Positions 32,994-42,224 of a DNA stretch of 64,000 bases are shown piece by piece; position 1 is the stretch's first letter, and each line of letters starts with the position of its first letter. The stretch is taken from contig JABLXL010000012.1 of NCBI GenBank assembly GCA_013178005.1, forward strand, positions 1-64,000. Reading direction: 5' to 3'. The stretch comes from Actinomycetota bacterium. GTDB lineage: Bacteria; Actinomycetota; Geothermincolia; Geothermincolales; RBG-13-55-18. The notes under the pieces were generated by a model. It had not been told where the DNA came from. It searched no databases and worked only from the letters and a program-made list of their open reading frames with translations. A program made the translations under genes and the position numbers.

Positions 32994-33576
32994 GCGAGAG
33001 AAGGGCGTCCCGCGGGGCGCAAGCAACTGGAACCTTCCCAACGCGCTTAGCGTATCCCGCATACTTCTTGCCCCTGCGATAGCGTTCTTCCTGCGGGACG
33101 ACGACCGGAGGAGAAACGGCATGGCGGCCGCGGCGGTGCTGGCGGCGGCGGCCACGGATTTCCTCGACGGACACCTGGCGAGAAAGCAGGGCAAGGAAAC
33201 GCGGCTGGGGCAGTTTCTGGATCCCCTCGCGGACAAGGTATGCCTTTCCACCGCTTTCGCGATGCTGTCGGTGCGCAAGAGGCTGCCGGCATGGATGCCC
33301 TGCCTGATCATAGGAAGAGAGGCCTTCATAACCCTGTTCCGGGTTTACGCCGGCGCCAGGGGTTCCTCTGTGCCGGCCAGCATCTGGGGAAAGCTCAAGA
33401 CCAATTCGCAACTCCTGGCCCTGTTGCTGGTGATCATGGAAAGAGACGAAGAGCCCTACGCGTCGCTGGAGAGGGCGGCGGTGGCGGTGACCGTGGCGTT
33501 GACCCTGTATTCTGGAATAGATTACATGCTCAAGGCGAACAAGTACCTGGTGAAATCCGAGAATGGCCGAGATTAG
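32974..33576 (+). CDS. pgsA: CDP-diacylglycerol--glycerol-3-phosphate phosphatidyltransferase
   Basis: 200 residues. The CDP-alcohol phosphotransferase motif is complete: DFLDGHLAR, then G and D residues through LGQFLDPLADK (D-x2-D-G-x2-A-R-x8-G-x3-D-x3-D). Several hydrophobic helices make it an integral membrane enzyme of phosphatidylglycerol synthesis. Tightly packed: overlaps rimO and cinA, the usual rimO-pgsA-cinA order. Confidence 0.92.
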   Translation: MARSESKREKGVPRGASNWNLPNALSVSRILLAPAIAFFLRDDDRRRNGMAAAAVLAAAATDFLDGHLARKQGKETRLGQFLDPLADKVCLSTAFAMLSVRKRLPAWMPCLIIGREAFITLFRVYAGARGSSVPASIWGKLKTNSQLLALLLVIMERDEEPYASLERAAVAVTVALTLYSGIDYMLKANKYLVKSENGRD

Positions 33577-34816
33577 GACGTGCGCGCTCCTCGCCGTGGG
33601 AGACGAGCTCCTGGATGGCAGGGTCGAGGAAAGCAACTCCTCTTTCATCTCCGAAAAGATGCGCTCCCTCGGCGTCGAGGTGGTGCTGCGCGAGGTGGTG
33701 GGGGATGACGCAGAGCTCATCAAGGCCGCCGTTGTCCAGGCGATGGAGGCGGCAGATCTCCTGGTGATCACCGGAGGCCTCGGCCCCACCGACGATGACC
33801 TGACCAGGGAGGCGGTCTCGGAAGCCCTAGACCTCCCCCTGGTCAGGGACCCACGCATCGAGCGTAAGCTCGATCAATTCTTCGCGTCCATGGGGAGGGA
33901 GGCGTCTCCGAGCAATTTCAAGCAGGCCGATCTGCTCAAAGGCGCTGAGCCCCTGGAGAGCGGGTTGGGAACGGCGCCGGGCCAGTGGCTGCTGCAAGGG
34001 GGCAAGGCCATCGTCCTCCTGCCCGGCGTCCCCCACGAGATGCGCGCCATAATGGAGAACGAGCTTTGGCGGCGCCTTTCCGCCCTTGCGCCGGGTCAGG
34101 AGGGAGAGAGCTTCTCCCTTTTGGTGGCGGCGAGGCCGGAATCGGAGGTCGGGGAGGAGGTCCTGGAGGCCATCGCGGGGCTCGAGGGCGTAAGCGCTTC
34201 CTTCCGCGTGGCGGAGGGGCGGATCGAGATCAAGCTTTCCTCGCGAGCGGATCCAGGGAACCTCACGGAGGCGGAGCGAAGGGTCAAGGAAAAGCTGGGA
34301 CGCTGGGTGGTGGCCGAGGGCGGCGAGACCCTGGAGGGCAACCTGGGGAAGGAGTTGCGCGCGCGGAAACTCACCCTGGCGGTGGCGGAATCCCTCACCG
34401 GGGGGATGCTGGGAGAGGCCATAACCTCCGTGCCCGGAAGCTCGGATTATTTCAAGGGGGGCATCATCGCCTACGATTACGGCGCCAAGGAAAGGCTCCT
34501 GGGGGTGGACCGTGCGCTGCTTGAGGCAGTAGGGGCAGTGAGCGAGGAAGTGGCGGCGGCCATGGCGCGCGGCGCCAGGGAAGCCCTCGACGCGAGCATA
34601 GGCGTCGCCTTGACGGGGGTGGCGGGACCGGGTTCTGGAGGGGAGCGCGAGCCCCCGGGGACGGTGGCGTTCGGGCTGAGCGACAACACGGGAGACTGGG
34701 CCTGGAAATACCGGCTCCCCGGGGACCGCGAGCGGGTGAGGCGTTTCGCGGTCACCGTGGCCCTGACCATCGTCCTGCTCTATGTGAGAGACGGCGATAT
34801 CGGGAATGTGCGCTGA
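33563..34816 (+). CDS. cinA: CinA-like protein (nicotinamide-nucleotide amidase family)
   Basis: 417 residues. N-terminal MoCF/COG1058 domain (AVGDELLDGRVEESNSSFIS, ITGGLGPTDDDLTREAV) with ADP-ribose pyrophosphatase-like activity in relatives, and C-terminal amidase domain (AESLTGGMLGEAITSVPGSS, ALTGVAGPGSGG). Recycles nicotinamide mononucleotide. Overlaps both neighbours (14 and 11 bases). Confidence 0.94.
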   Translation: MAEIRTCALLAVGDELLDGRVEESNSSFISEKMRSLGVEVVLREVVGDDAELIKAAVVQAMEAADLLVITGGLGPTDDDLTREAVSEALDLPLVRDPRIERKLDQFFASMGREASPSNFKQADLLKGAEPLESGLGTAPGQWLLQGGKAIVLLPGVPHEMRAIMENELWRRLSALAPGQEGESFSLLVAARPESEVGEEVLEAIAGLEGVSASFRVAEGRIEIKLSSRADPGNLTEAERRVKEKLGRWVVAEGGETLEGNLGKELRARKLTLAVAESLTGGMLGEAITSVPGSSDYFKGGIIAYDYGAKERLLGVDRALLEAVGAVSEEVAAAMARGAREALDASIGVALTGVAGPGSGGEREPPGTVAFGLSDNTGDWAWKYRLPGDRERVRRFAVTVALTIVLLYVRDGDIGNVR

Positions 34817-35399
34817 GAAAAGACTGAGGCTGTTCGTGGCGGCGGATATCCCGCCCCTGGTCAGGGAGGCCGTCTCCAGCGCCCTGGAGCCGCTCAAGGA
34901 AAAGGTCCCGGGCGGGAGGTGGGTAAGGCCTGAAAACCTGCACATAACGCTGAAATTCATCGGGGAGTACGGGGAGGAGAGGCTCGAACGCCTGTCGAAC
35001 GAGATAACGGCCGCGGCGGCCAGGTGCGCCCCCTTCACGGTGAGGCTGGGAAAGTGCGGGGCCTTCCCCTCGCGTACCAGGGCGAGGGTGCTGTGGGTGG
35101 GGATGACGGAAGGCGAGGAGGAGGCGGCCGCGGTGGCCGGCAAGCTCGACGTCAGGCTGGAGAAGGCCGGCGTAAAGCGCGAGGGGAGGGACTACCGTGG
35201 GCACCTTACGGTGGCCAGGCTGAGGGAGCCCTTCGACTGCTCCGCGTTCCTGGTGGAGTTGGCGGCGAACATGGAAAGGGTGGACAGTATGGCCTTCGAG
35301 GTGGGGGAGCTAACGCTCTACCGCAGCATACTCTCCCCCTCCGGACCCACCTACGTGGCTTTACGCGTTTTCTCCCTGGGGGGTGACGGGGGTGGCTAG
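34806..35399 (+). CDS. thpR: RNA 2',3'-cyclic phosphodiesterase
   Basis: 197 residues of the 2H phosphoesterase superfamily. The two HxT motifs are HIT (His46, HITLKFIGE) and HLT (His133, HLTVARL), at the usual spacing. Formerly called 2'-5' RNA ligase. Starts inside the end of cinA (11-base overlap), and rpe overlaps its end. Confidence 0.92.
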   Translation: MCAEKRLRLFVAADIPPLVREAVSSALEPLKEKVPGGRWVRPENLHITLKFIGEYGEERLERLSNEITAAAARCAPFTVRLGKCGAFPSRTRARVLWVGMTEGEEEAAAVAGKLDVRLEKAGVKREGRDYRGHLTVARLREPFDCSAFLVELAANMERVDSMAFEVGELTLYRSILSPSGPTYVALRVFSLGGDGGG

Positions 35400-36066
35400 G
35401 GTCAAGCTCGCGCCCTCCATACTTAACGCAGATTTCCGTGACCTCGCTCGAGCCATCGCCCAGGTGGAAGGCCTGGCGGACGTTATCCACCTCGACGTCA
35501 TGGACGGCAACTTTGTACCCAACATCACCTTCGGTCCATTGGTAGTTAAAGCGGTGAGGGAACTCACGGAGACCCCCCTGGACGTGCACCTCATGATCGC
35601 CCACCCGGCGGAGTTCGTGGAGGACTTCGCCCGCGCGGGAGCGGACTGGATCTCCTTTCACGCCGAGGTCACCAGGCATCCGGGCGAGATACTAGGGCTC
35701 GTGCGCAACCTGGGAAAGCGCGCGGGAATAGTGCTGAACCCGCAGACGCCGGCGGAACGCGTCTTCGATCACCTCGAGATCACGGATTACGTCCTGGTGA
35801 TGACGGTGATGCCGGGATTCGGGGGGCAGGAGATCATCCCCGAGGCGTTGGGGAAGGTGGGAGAGATCAAGGGGGAGGCGCGCCGCCAGGGCTTGAGCCT
35901 GGAGGTGGAGGTGGACGGGGGCGTCAAGGCGCACAACCTGGACGCCGTCCTCGACGCGGGGGCGGACATCGTGGTGGTCGGCTCATCCATTTACTCTGCT
36001 CCCGATCCCCGCGCCGCGGCGGAGGAGATCCGCCGCGTGCTCGACATGCACCCCGGCATTACCTGA
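35383..36066 (+). CDS. rpe: ribulose-phosphate 3-epimerase
   Basis: 227 residues from GTG 35383; GTG 35392 (MARVKLAPSIL) is equally plausible and closer to the family N-terminus. Conserved APSILNADF, HLDVMDGNFVPNITFG, MTVMPGFGGQ and EVDGGV with metal-binding His/Asp. Pentose phosphate pathway enzyme; also links to the ribulose 5-phosphate used by RibBA just downstream. Confidence 0.95.
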   Translation: MTGVARVKLAPSILNADFRDLARAIAQVEGLADVIHLDVMDGNFVPNITFGPLVVKAVRELTETPLDVHLMIAHPAEFVEDFARAGADWISFHAEVTRHPGEILGLVRNLGKRAGIVLNPQTPAERVFDHLEITDYVLVMTVMPGFGGQEIIPEALGKVGEIKGEARRQGLSLEVEVDGGVKAHNLDAVLDAGADIVVVGSSIYSAPDPRAAAEEIRRVLDMHPGIT

Positions 36067-36233
36067 CAACAGGAATATCACAAGGTGCCGCCGTCAGGCC
36101 TTCACCTCATGGATGCCGTATCGTTTCGACGGGCGCTTTGCGGCTTTTGGGAGGCTGCGAGACAACCCTTATCCTCCTGACTGGACAAGGTAATTAGACA
36201 AGGGGAAAAACCGAGTCCGCTCCATGGGTAACA

Positions 36234-36263
36234 TAGACAAAAAGGGCGCAATTCCCATATAAT
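36234..36263 (+). promoter_or_regulatory. promoter of the riboflavin operon
   Basis: TAGACA at 36234-36239, 18-base spacer, TATAAT at 36258-36263. It starts transcription about 12 bases before the riboswitch. Confidence 0.65.
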
Positions 36264-36281
36264 CCATATATCGACGACGTG

Positions 36282-36388
36282 GTCTTCGGGGCAGGGTGAA
36301 AACCCCGACCGGCGGTGAAAGTCCGCGAGCCAAAGGCAGAGCCGGTGGAATTCCGGCACCGACGGTGAAAGTCCGGATGGGAGAAGAC
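36282..36388 (+). ncRNA. FMN riboswitch (RFN element)
   Basis: Closing stem GTCTTC (36282-36287) with GAAGAC (36383-36388). Inside are the conserved RFN blocks: GGGGCAGGGTGAAA, ACCGGCGGTGAAAGTC, AGCCGGTGG, GACGGTGAAAGTCCGGATGG. Binds FMN. A terminator 18 bases downstream makes this a transcriptional OFF switch for ribD-ribE-ribBA-ribH. Confidence 0.97.
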
Positions 36389-36406
36389 CTCAAGGCGGCC
36401 GAGTAC

Positions 36407-36437
36407 GGGCGCCGGGTTTTCTCCCGGCGCCCTTTTT
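36407..36437 (+). terminator. expression-platform terminator of the FMN riboswitch
   Basis: Perfect 10-bp stem GGGCGCCGGG/CCCGGCGCCC with loop TTTTCT and five T, placed between the aptamer and the ribD start. Confidence 0.93.
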
Positions 36438-36454
36438 CGTCGCGGGAAAGGTCG

Positions 36455-37567
36455 ATGCGCGTGAAAGCGGAAGACAGGAAATTCATGAGGATGGCGCTCT
36501 CCCTGGCGGCCAGGGGCAGGGGGATGACCCACCCCAACCCTATGGTGGGTGCAGTGCTGGTAAAGGACGGACGGTTGCTCGCCAAAGCGTACCACAAGGG
36601 ACCATACACTCCCCACGCGGAGGCGGAGGCCATAGAGAAGGCGGGGGAGTCGGCCAGGGGGGCGGACCTTTACGTTACCCTCGAGCCGTGCAACCACCAC
36701 GGAAGGACGCCTCCCTGCACGGAGGCGATCATCAACGCCGGCATCAGGCGGGTGGTGATGGCCTGCAGGGACCCGAACCCGCACGTGAAGGGGGGAGGCG
36801 CGGAAAGGCTCAGGGAAGCGGGCATCATGGTGGAGGAGGGGCTCCTGGAGGCGGAATCCCGCATGTTGAACGAAGCATACGAAAAGCTGGTGACCAGCGG
36901 GAAACCCCTGGTGCTGGTGAAGGTGGCAGCCACCGCGGACGGCAGGGTGGCCACCAGGACCGGGGCGTCGCGCTGGATCACCGGCGATGAGGCGAGGAAA
37001 GAGGCTCACCGCATGAGGAGGGACAGCGACGCGGTGATGGTGGGCCGGGGGACGGTGGAGGAGGACGATCCGGAGCTGACCGTGCGCCTGGTCCCCCTCG
37101 GACGCGCACGGCCCCCGCTGAGGGTGGTGGTGGACTCGCGCCTTTCCATACCCGAGCAAAGAAGGTTGGCGAAGGGCGGTGAGCCGAGGGTGCTGGTGGC
37201 GGCCACACCTGGGCATGACGCGGGAAAACGCGAACGCCTGCGCACCAGGGGAGTAGAGGTCCTGGAGGTGCCGGAGAAAGGGGGCCGCGTGGACCTGGAA
37301 GAGCTGCTGCGGATCCTGGGGGGCATGGGCGTCGCCCGCCTGATGGTCGAGGGCGGTCCCACCCTGGTGGGGTCTTTTCTGGAGGAGGGGCTTGCCGACA
37401 GGCTGGCCCTGTTCGTCGCTCCCAAGGTCTTCGGGGACGCGGAGGCCAGGACCTGGGCGGAGGGACGATCGGTGTTCGACCCGGGGGAGGCCCTGAACCT
37501 GCGCTGGAGGAGAGCGCGCAGGGTGGGGCGGGACCTGCTCCTGGAGGCAGAGATCGGGAGGCGTTGA
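36455..37567 (+). CDS. ribD: bifunctional riboflavin deaminase-reductase RibD
   Basis: 370 residues from ATG 36455 (GGGAAAGG nearby); an upstream open frame crosses the riboswitch and is not coding. Deaminase zinc motifs PHAEAEAI and EPCNHHGRTPPC, then the reductase domain (LVKVAATADGRVAT, SDAVMVGRGTVEEDDP, VEGGPTLVGSFL). Performs the second and third steps of riboflavin synthesis. Confidence 0.96.
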   Translation: MRVKAEDRKFMRMALSLAARGRGMTHPNPMVGAVLVKDGRLLAKAYHKGPYTPHAEAEAIEKAGESARGADLYVTLEPCNHHGRTPPCTEAIINAGIRRVVMACRDPNPHVKGGGAERLREAGIMVEEGLLEAESRMLNEAYEKLVTSGKPLVLVKVAATADGRVATRTGASRWITGDEARKEAHRMRRDSDAVMVGRGTVEEDDPELTVRLVPLGRARPPLRVVVDSRLSIPEQRRLAKGGEPRVLVAATPGHDAGKRERLRTRGVEVLEVPEKGGRVDLEELLRILGGMGVARLMVEGGPTLVGSFLEEGLADRLALFVAPKVFGDAEARTWAEGRSVFDPGEALNLRWRRARRVGRDLLLEAEIGRR

Positions 37568-37572
37568 GGGGC

Positions 37573-38232
37573 ATGTTCACGGGAATTATCGAGGAGGTGG
37601 GCAGGATAAGGGAGATCAGGAAACGGGAGAAGGACGCGCTGATCTCCGTTTCCTGCCGCAGGATACTGGACGGCCTGGCTATCGGGGACTCGGTGGCCGT
37701 CAACGGGGTGTGCCTGACCGTGACCGCCTTGGGGGAGGGGCATTTCACCGCCGACGTATCCGGGGAGAGCCTGGCGCGCACCACTCTGGGGACGGCGGGC
37801 CGCGGACGCGAGGTGAACCTCGAGAGAGCACTCACGCCAAGCTCCCGCCTGGGGGGCCACATCGTGCAGGGGCACGTGGACGGCGTGGGAGAGCTGGAGG
37901 AGATAAAGCAGGTCGGCGCGGGCAGGGATTACTCGTTTTCCTGCCCGGCGGAGATCAGGGCATACCTGGTCCTGAAGGGCTCCATAGCCGTGGACGGCAT
38001 AAGCCTCACCATAAGCGCGCTCACGGAGGACGGGTTCAGCGTGGCGGCCATCCCGCACACCGTGGAGGAGACCAACCTCAGGGTTCTGAAGCCCGGAGAC
38101 AAGGTAAATTTGGAGGTGGATATCATAGCCAAGTACGTGAGGAGCTATCTCGAGCGCGGCCTTCCTGGAAAGATCCGGGAGGAGCGCGAGCATTCGCTGA
38201 TGGAAAAACTCGCTGAGGGAGGGTTCATGTGA
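37573..38232 (+). CDS. ribE: riboflavin synthase alpha chain
   Basis: 219 residues from ATG 37573, giving the family opening [10 protein letters not shown]. Two lumazine-binding repeats, each with an S-x-A-V-(N/D)-G-(V/I) motif ([12 protein letters not shown] and [12 protein letters not shown]). Dismutates 6,7-dimethyl-8-ribityllumazine. Begins 5 bases after the ribD stop; GAGGGGC is the ribosome site. Confidence 0.95.
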   Translation: MFTGIIEEVGRIREIRKREKDALISVSCRRILDGLAIGDSVAVNGVCLTVTALGEGHFTADVSGESLARTTLGTAGRGREVNLERALTPSSRLGGHIVQGHVDGVGELEEIKQVGAGRDYSFSCPAEIRAYLVLKGSIAVDGISLTISALTEDGFSVAAIPHTVEETNLRVLKPGDKVNLEVDIIAKYVRSYLERGLPGKIREEREHSLMEKLAEGGFM

Positions 38233-39482
38233 TGGAAGAGAAAGAGAAAAGGGAAGCGGTCGAGGCCCGCGACGAGGAGAGCCCCTTCGACAGTATAGAG
38301 GAGGCCATCGAGGAGATCCGCGCGGGCAGGATCATCATCGTGGTGGACGACGAGGACCGCGAGAACGAGGGGGATTTCCTGATGGCGGCGGAGAAGGTAA
38401 CGCCCGAGGCCATCAACTTCATGGCCAAGCATGGCCGGGGACTTATCTGTATGCCCTGCATAGCGGAGCGCCTGGACGAGCTGGAAATCCACCCCATGGT
38501 AACCAATAATACCTCCACCCACGAGACCGCCTTCGCGGTCTCCATAGGGGCCAAGGGGAAGATCACCACCGGTATCTCCGCCTACGATCGCGCGGTGACC
38601 ATCCAGACGGTGATAGATCCCGCGACCCGCCCCGAGGACATCTCCAAGCCGGGGCACGTGTTCCCCCTGCGCGCGCGCGAGGGCGGGGTGCTAAGGCGGG
38701 CGGGGCATACCGAGGCCGCAGTGGACCTGGCGCGCCTGGCGGGACTTTACCCCGCCGGGGTGATCTGCGAGATCATGAACGAGGACGGGACCATGGCCAG
38801 GGTCCCGCAGCTCGCGGAGATCAAGAAGCGGTTCGGCCTGAAGATGGTGACCATAGAGGACCTCATCCGCTACCGCAACCGTACCGAGACCCTGGTCAAG
38901 CGCGTGGCGGAGGTGCGCATGCCCACCGCCTACGGAGAGTTTCGCGCCATCGGCTATGAATCCCTGGTGGATGGACGCTGCCACCTGGCGCTGGTCAAGG
39001 GAGACGTGCAGGGGAAGGAAAACGTCCTGGTAAGGGTGCATTCCGAATGTCTCACCGGGGACGTGTTCTCCTCCCTGCGGTGCGACTGCGGGGTGCAGTT
39101 GCGGGTGGCGCTGCAGATGATAGAGGAGGAGGGAGAGGGGGTTTTCCTCTACATCCTCGGACACGAGGGGCGCGGCATCGGCCTTCCCCACAAGCTGCGG
39201 GCGTACATGCTCCAGGAGGAAGGTATGGACACCGTGGAGGCCAATCTCGAGCTGGGCTTCCCGCCCGACGCAAGGGATTACGGCATCGGCGCGCAGATAC
39301 TTTCGGACCTGGGCCTCACCACCATGCGCCTCCTCACCAACAACCCCGCGAAAAGGGTCGGTCTGGAGGGTTACGGCCTGAAGGTGGTGGAGCGCGTGCC
39401 GCTCGCCATAGAGCCCTGCGAGGAGAACTACGCCTACCTCAAGGCCAAGAGGGAAAAGCTAGACCACCTGCTGGAGCTATAG
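38232..39482 (+). CDS. ribBA: bifunctional DHBP synthase / GTP cyclohydrolase II
   Basis: 416 residues from ATG 38232, whose A is the last base of the ribE stop (GAGGGAGGG eight bases ahead). RibB half: [13 protein letters not shown] and the [13 protein letters not shown] block. RibA half: [20 protein letters not shown] with the three zinc Cys, and GHEGRGIGL. Feeds both branches of riboflavin synthesis. Confidence 0.96.
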   Translation: MEEKEKREAVEARDEESPFDSIEEAIEEIRAGRIIIVVDDEDRENEGDFLMAAEKVTPEAINFMAKHGRGLICMPCIAERLDELEIHPMVTNNTSTHETAFAVSIGAKGKITTGISAYDRAVTIQTVIDPATRPEDISKPGHVFPLRAREGGVLRRAGHTEAAVDLARLAGLYPAGVICEIMNEDGTMARVPQLAEIKKRFGLKMVTIEDLIRYRNRTETLVKRVAEVRMPTAYGEFRAIGYESLVDGRCHLALVKGDVQGKENVLVRVHSECLTGDVFSSLRCDCGVQLRVALQMIEEEGEGVFLYILGHEGRGIGLPHKLRAYMLQEEGMDTVEANLELGFPPDARDYGIGAQILSDLGLTTMRLLTNNPAKRVGLEGYGLKVVERVPLAIEPCEENYAYLKAKREKLDHLLEL

Positions 39483-39499
39483 GAGGAAAGGAGAGGTCC

Positions 39500-39964
39500 A
39501 TGGCGGTTTACGAGGGGCACCTTGTCGCGACCGGCCTCAGGTTCGCGCTGGTGGTGAGCAGGTTCAACGAGTTCATAAGCACGAGGTTGCTGGACGGGGC
39601 CCTCGATGCCCTGAAAAGGCACGATGCGGACATGGACAGCATCGACGTGGCGTGGGTGCCGGGCTCCTTCGAGATCCCTCTGGTGGCGTCTATGCTGGCG
39701 CGGAGCGGCAAGTACGACGCGGTTATCTGCCTGGGCGCGGTGATCAGGGGGTCCACCCCCCATTTCGAGTACGTGGCATCCGAGGTATCCAAGGGAATTG
39801 CCCGCGTCAACCTTGACCACGGGGTACCCACGGTGTTCGGGATCATCACCGCGGATACCATAGAGCAGGCGGTGGAGCGCGCCGGCGCCAAGCAGGGCAA
39901 CAAGGGCTGGCAGGCGGCGCTGACGGCGGTGGAAATGGGCAACCTGCTCAAGGCGATGAAATAA
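39500..39964 (+). CDS. ribH: 6,7-dimethyl-8-ribityllumazine synthase
   Basis: 154 residues. FNEFIST and [15 protein letters not shown] substrate-binding loops, [19 protein letters not shown], and [21 protein letters not shown] are all family-typical. GAAAGGAGAGGTCC precedes the ATG. Last gene of the FMN-controlled operon; a degenerate copy of its 3' end follows. Confidence 0.96.
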   Translation: MAVYEGHLVATGLRFALVVSRFNEFISTRLLDGALDALKRHDADMDSIDVAWVPGSFEIPLVASMLARSGKYDAVICLGAVIRGSTPHFEYVASEVSKGIARVNLDHGVPTVFGIITADTIEQAVERAGAKQGNKGWQAALTAVEMGNLLKAMK

Positions 39965-40109
39965 TCCACATCTACAAATCCGGCTTCAATCAGCCGACCG
40001 CTCTTATTAAAGCGAACATCCCGGGCGGGGATGGGTAACCTGCTGAAGGCGATGAGCTAATAACCTCGATTTCACTTGGTTGCCCGCTCTCGTTAAGACG
40101 GCCATCCCG
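39935..40109 (+). repeat. degenerate duplication of the ribH 3' end
   Basis: Bases 39935-40024 (last ribH codons, stop and downstream) are echoed at 40031-40109: ATGGG(C/T)AACCTGCT(C/G)AAGG recurs 96 bases on, and the ends (GAACATCCCG, GGCCATCCCG) recur at 85. In between the similarity is weak with indels. The second copy again contains a stop right after the copied codons. Confidence 0.7.
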
Positions 40110-40154
40110 TAATGCCGATAAATAAGGCTGAGAGCACGAAGTGCCTGGAAAGGG

Positions 40155-42125
40155 ATGCGAGTGGAAGCGATGAAGAGCGAGGCGGCCCTGGGAAGTGGAA
40201 ACAAGGTTGGGGAACGTTTGCGTTTCTCCCTGGAAAAAAGACTGGCGGGGAAAGGCCACCTCTCCCTCGCCGACGTGGCCTCCTTCTGCGAGGCGCTCTC
40301 CCTCTTCGTGTATGCCGGGCAGGAAGGTAGCGGGGAAGCGGGGCTGGAAGCCCTCGAGGAAAGCGCGTGCGCCCTCTTCGAGTCGGGCGTGACCGGGCAT
40401 GAACTGGCGGATGCGCTCCTGGACGCGGCCGAAAACGCGTCTGCCGCACGCGAAGGAGAAGTTACTTTTAACCGTGACTTCCTGCGCGCCCAGGCCGCGA
40501 TCATGCGTGCCATGGAGCGCGCGGAGCGCGGGAAGCGGGAGGAGATGGAACGGCGCTTAGCCGAGATAGACGGCTTTCCCGAAACCATTGCCGCGACCCT
40601 CGACCCGCCAACCCTGAAGAGGATGGGCCTGGAGAGGCTCAAGGAAATCACGGGAGCCAGGGAGGCTTGCCTGTTCCGCTACGAGGAGAGGGGCATCTAC
40701 GCCCGCGACATCGAAATCTCCGGCGTATGCCCCGGTGAAAGGATGGTGCTCGAGGGCAGGGCCGAGATCGTGCTCACGCGGGAGAAAGGCGCGTATCTGG
40801 GCGCAGATGGGGAACCTCCCGGCGTCCTCATCGACGGCAAGCGGGCGGATCTGCCCGGCAGGTTGTTCCTCCCCCTCGTGGTCAGGGGCAGGACCACGGG
40901 CCTGGTGATGCTGGAGAGGGGCCCCGGCGAGGCGGTGCTGGGCGCGGACGCCTTGAGAATCGCGCGGCGCTTCGCTGACCGTATGGCGGTGGCCCTCGAG
41001 AACGCCGGCCTGCACTCCCGGGAGCAGAGGAAGATACGAGAGATGCTCGCCCTGCTGGAGCTGACGCGGGCCATCAATTCCACCCTGGACCTTGAGGAGA
41101 TACTGGAGAGGGTGGCGCGCATGAGCGTGGACCTGTGCGGGGTGAGGGAATGCGTCGTTTACCTCAAGGATGCCGGCGGAGGCTATTACCAGCCCGCGGC
41201 CCGCCACGGGTTTTTAAGCGGAGACGGGGAGGAGGGCCCGCGCTTCCTGCGACCCGGGGACCTGGGAGGGGAGTGCCTCCGCTGCCTGGAAGACGGTAAG
41301 CATGAGCTGGTGGGGGTGGTCGAGGCGGAGGCCATGTTCCCACGCCACGCCCTGCTCGAGCATGGGGTGGGGAAGGTGCTCCTGCATCCCCTGAGTTCAA
41401 GGGAACGGCTCAACGGCATCCTCGTACTCTGTTATCCTTCCTCCAGGGATAAGGGACCCGATAGGGATGAGCTGGAGCTGATAGCCGCCATTGCCGCTCA
41501 GGCATCGATGGCCATAGAGAACGCCTCCCTCTACGAGGACATCGAGAGGAGCTACTACTCCACCATAAGGGCGCTGGCGAGGGCCATCGAGGTAAAGGAC
41601 CCCTATACCCACGGACATTCGGAGAGGGTCACGGAATACGCTCTGATCATCGCGGAAGCCATGCACCTGGACGAGAGGGAGAAGCAGAAGCTCAAGTACG
41701 CCGCTACACTGCACGATATCGGGAAGATCGGCATCGCCGGAAGGGTCCTCAACAAGCCGGGCGCACTCACCGAGGAAGAGTATTCCCACGTGAAGACCCA
41801 TCCCCTGCTGGGCGACAGCATCATCGAGCCGGTGGAGTTCCTGCAGGAACCACGCCCCATAATCCTCCACCACCACGAGCGATATGATGGCAAAGGCTAT
41901 CCGGACGGCTTGAAGGGAGAGGACATACCCTTGAGCGCGCGCATCCTTTCGGTGGCGGACGCCTTCGAGGCCATGCGTTCCGACCGGCCCTACCGGCGCG
42001 CCCTTCCCCTGGCCGAGGCGGTGGAGGAATTGAAGCGCAACGCCGGCACGCAGTTCGATCCGCGAGTGGTGAGGGTCTTTTTGTCCGTGCTGGAGGCATA
42101 CGGAGGCGATCCCGTGAACAGGTGA
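40155..42125 (+). CDS. GAF-GAF-HD-GYP signalling protein
   Basis: 656 residues. An N-terminal helical region (1-150), two GAF-like domains (about 150-290 and 300-445) and a C-terminal HD-GYP phosphodiesterase domain with HGHSERVTEYA, LHDIGKIGI and HHERYDGKGYPDGLKGEDIP (HD and GYP motifs intact). Likely hydrolyses cyclic di-GMP in response to a ligand of the GAF domains. The start may be ATG 40155 or ATG 40170. No membrane segment. Confidence 0.88.
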   Translation: MRVEAMKSEAALGSGNKVGERLRFSLEKRLAGKGHLSLADVASFCEALSLFVYAGQEGSGEAGLEALEESACALFESGVTGHELADALLDAAENASAAREGEVTFNRDFLRAQAAIMRAMERAERGKREEMERRLAEIDGFPETIAATLDPPTLKRMGLERLKEITGAREACLFRYEERGIYARDIEISGVCPGERMVLEGRAEIVLTREKGAYLGADGEPPGVLIDGKRADLPGRLFLPLVVRGRTTGLVMLERGPGEAVLGADALRIARRFADRMAVALENAGLHSREQRKIREMLALLELTRAINSTLDLEEILERVARMSVDLCGVRECVVYLKDAGGGYYQPAARHGFLSGDGEEGPRFLRPGDLGGECLRCLEDGKHELVGVVEAEAMFPRHALLEHGVGKVLLHPLSSRERLNGILVLCYPSSRDKGPDRDELELIAAIAAQASMAIENASLYEDIERSYYSTIRALARAIEVKDPYTHGHSERVTEYALIIAEAMHLDEREKQKLKYAATLHDIGKIGIAGRVLNKPGALTEEEYSHVKTHPLLGDSIIEPVEFLQEPRPIILHHHERYDGKGYPDGLKGEDIPLSARILSVADAFEAMRSDRPYRRALPLAEAVEELKRNAGTQFDPRVVRVFLSVLEAYGGDPVNR

Positions 42126-42224
42126 TGGAGGCGCCGCCCTGAGGCGGAACCCAGGGCGGCAGGCGGTGGGAGGGGGTTTTCCCCGCGCCGCAAAAGCTGA
42201 TCCGACACGCGAGGGAGGAAGGAA

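Noticed and set aside
36296-36454. N-terminal extension of RibD
   Set aside because: It would translate the FMN riboswitch and terminator.
42133-42160. Terminator after the HD-GYP gene
   Set aside because: An 8-bp inverted repeat (GCCGCCCT/AGGGCGGC) is present but without a T tract, and the next gene follows on the same strand.
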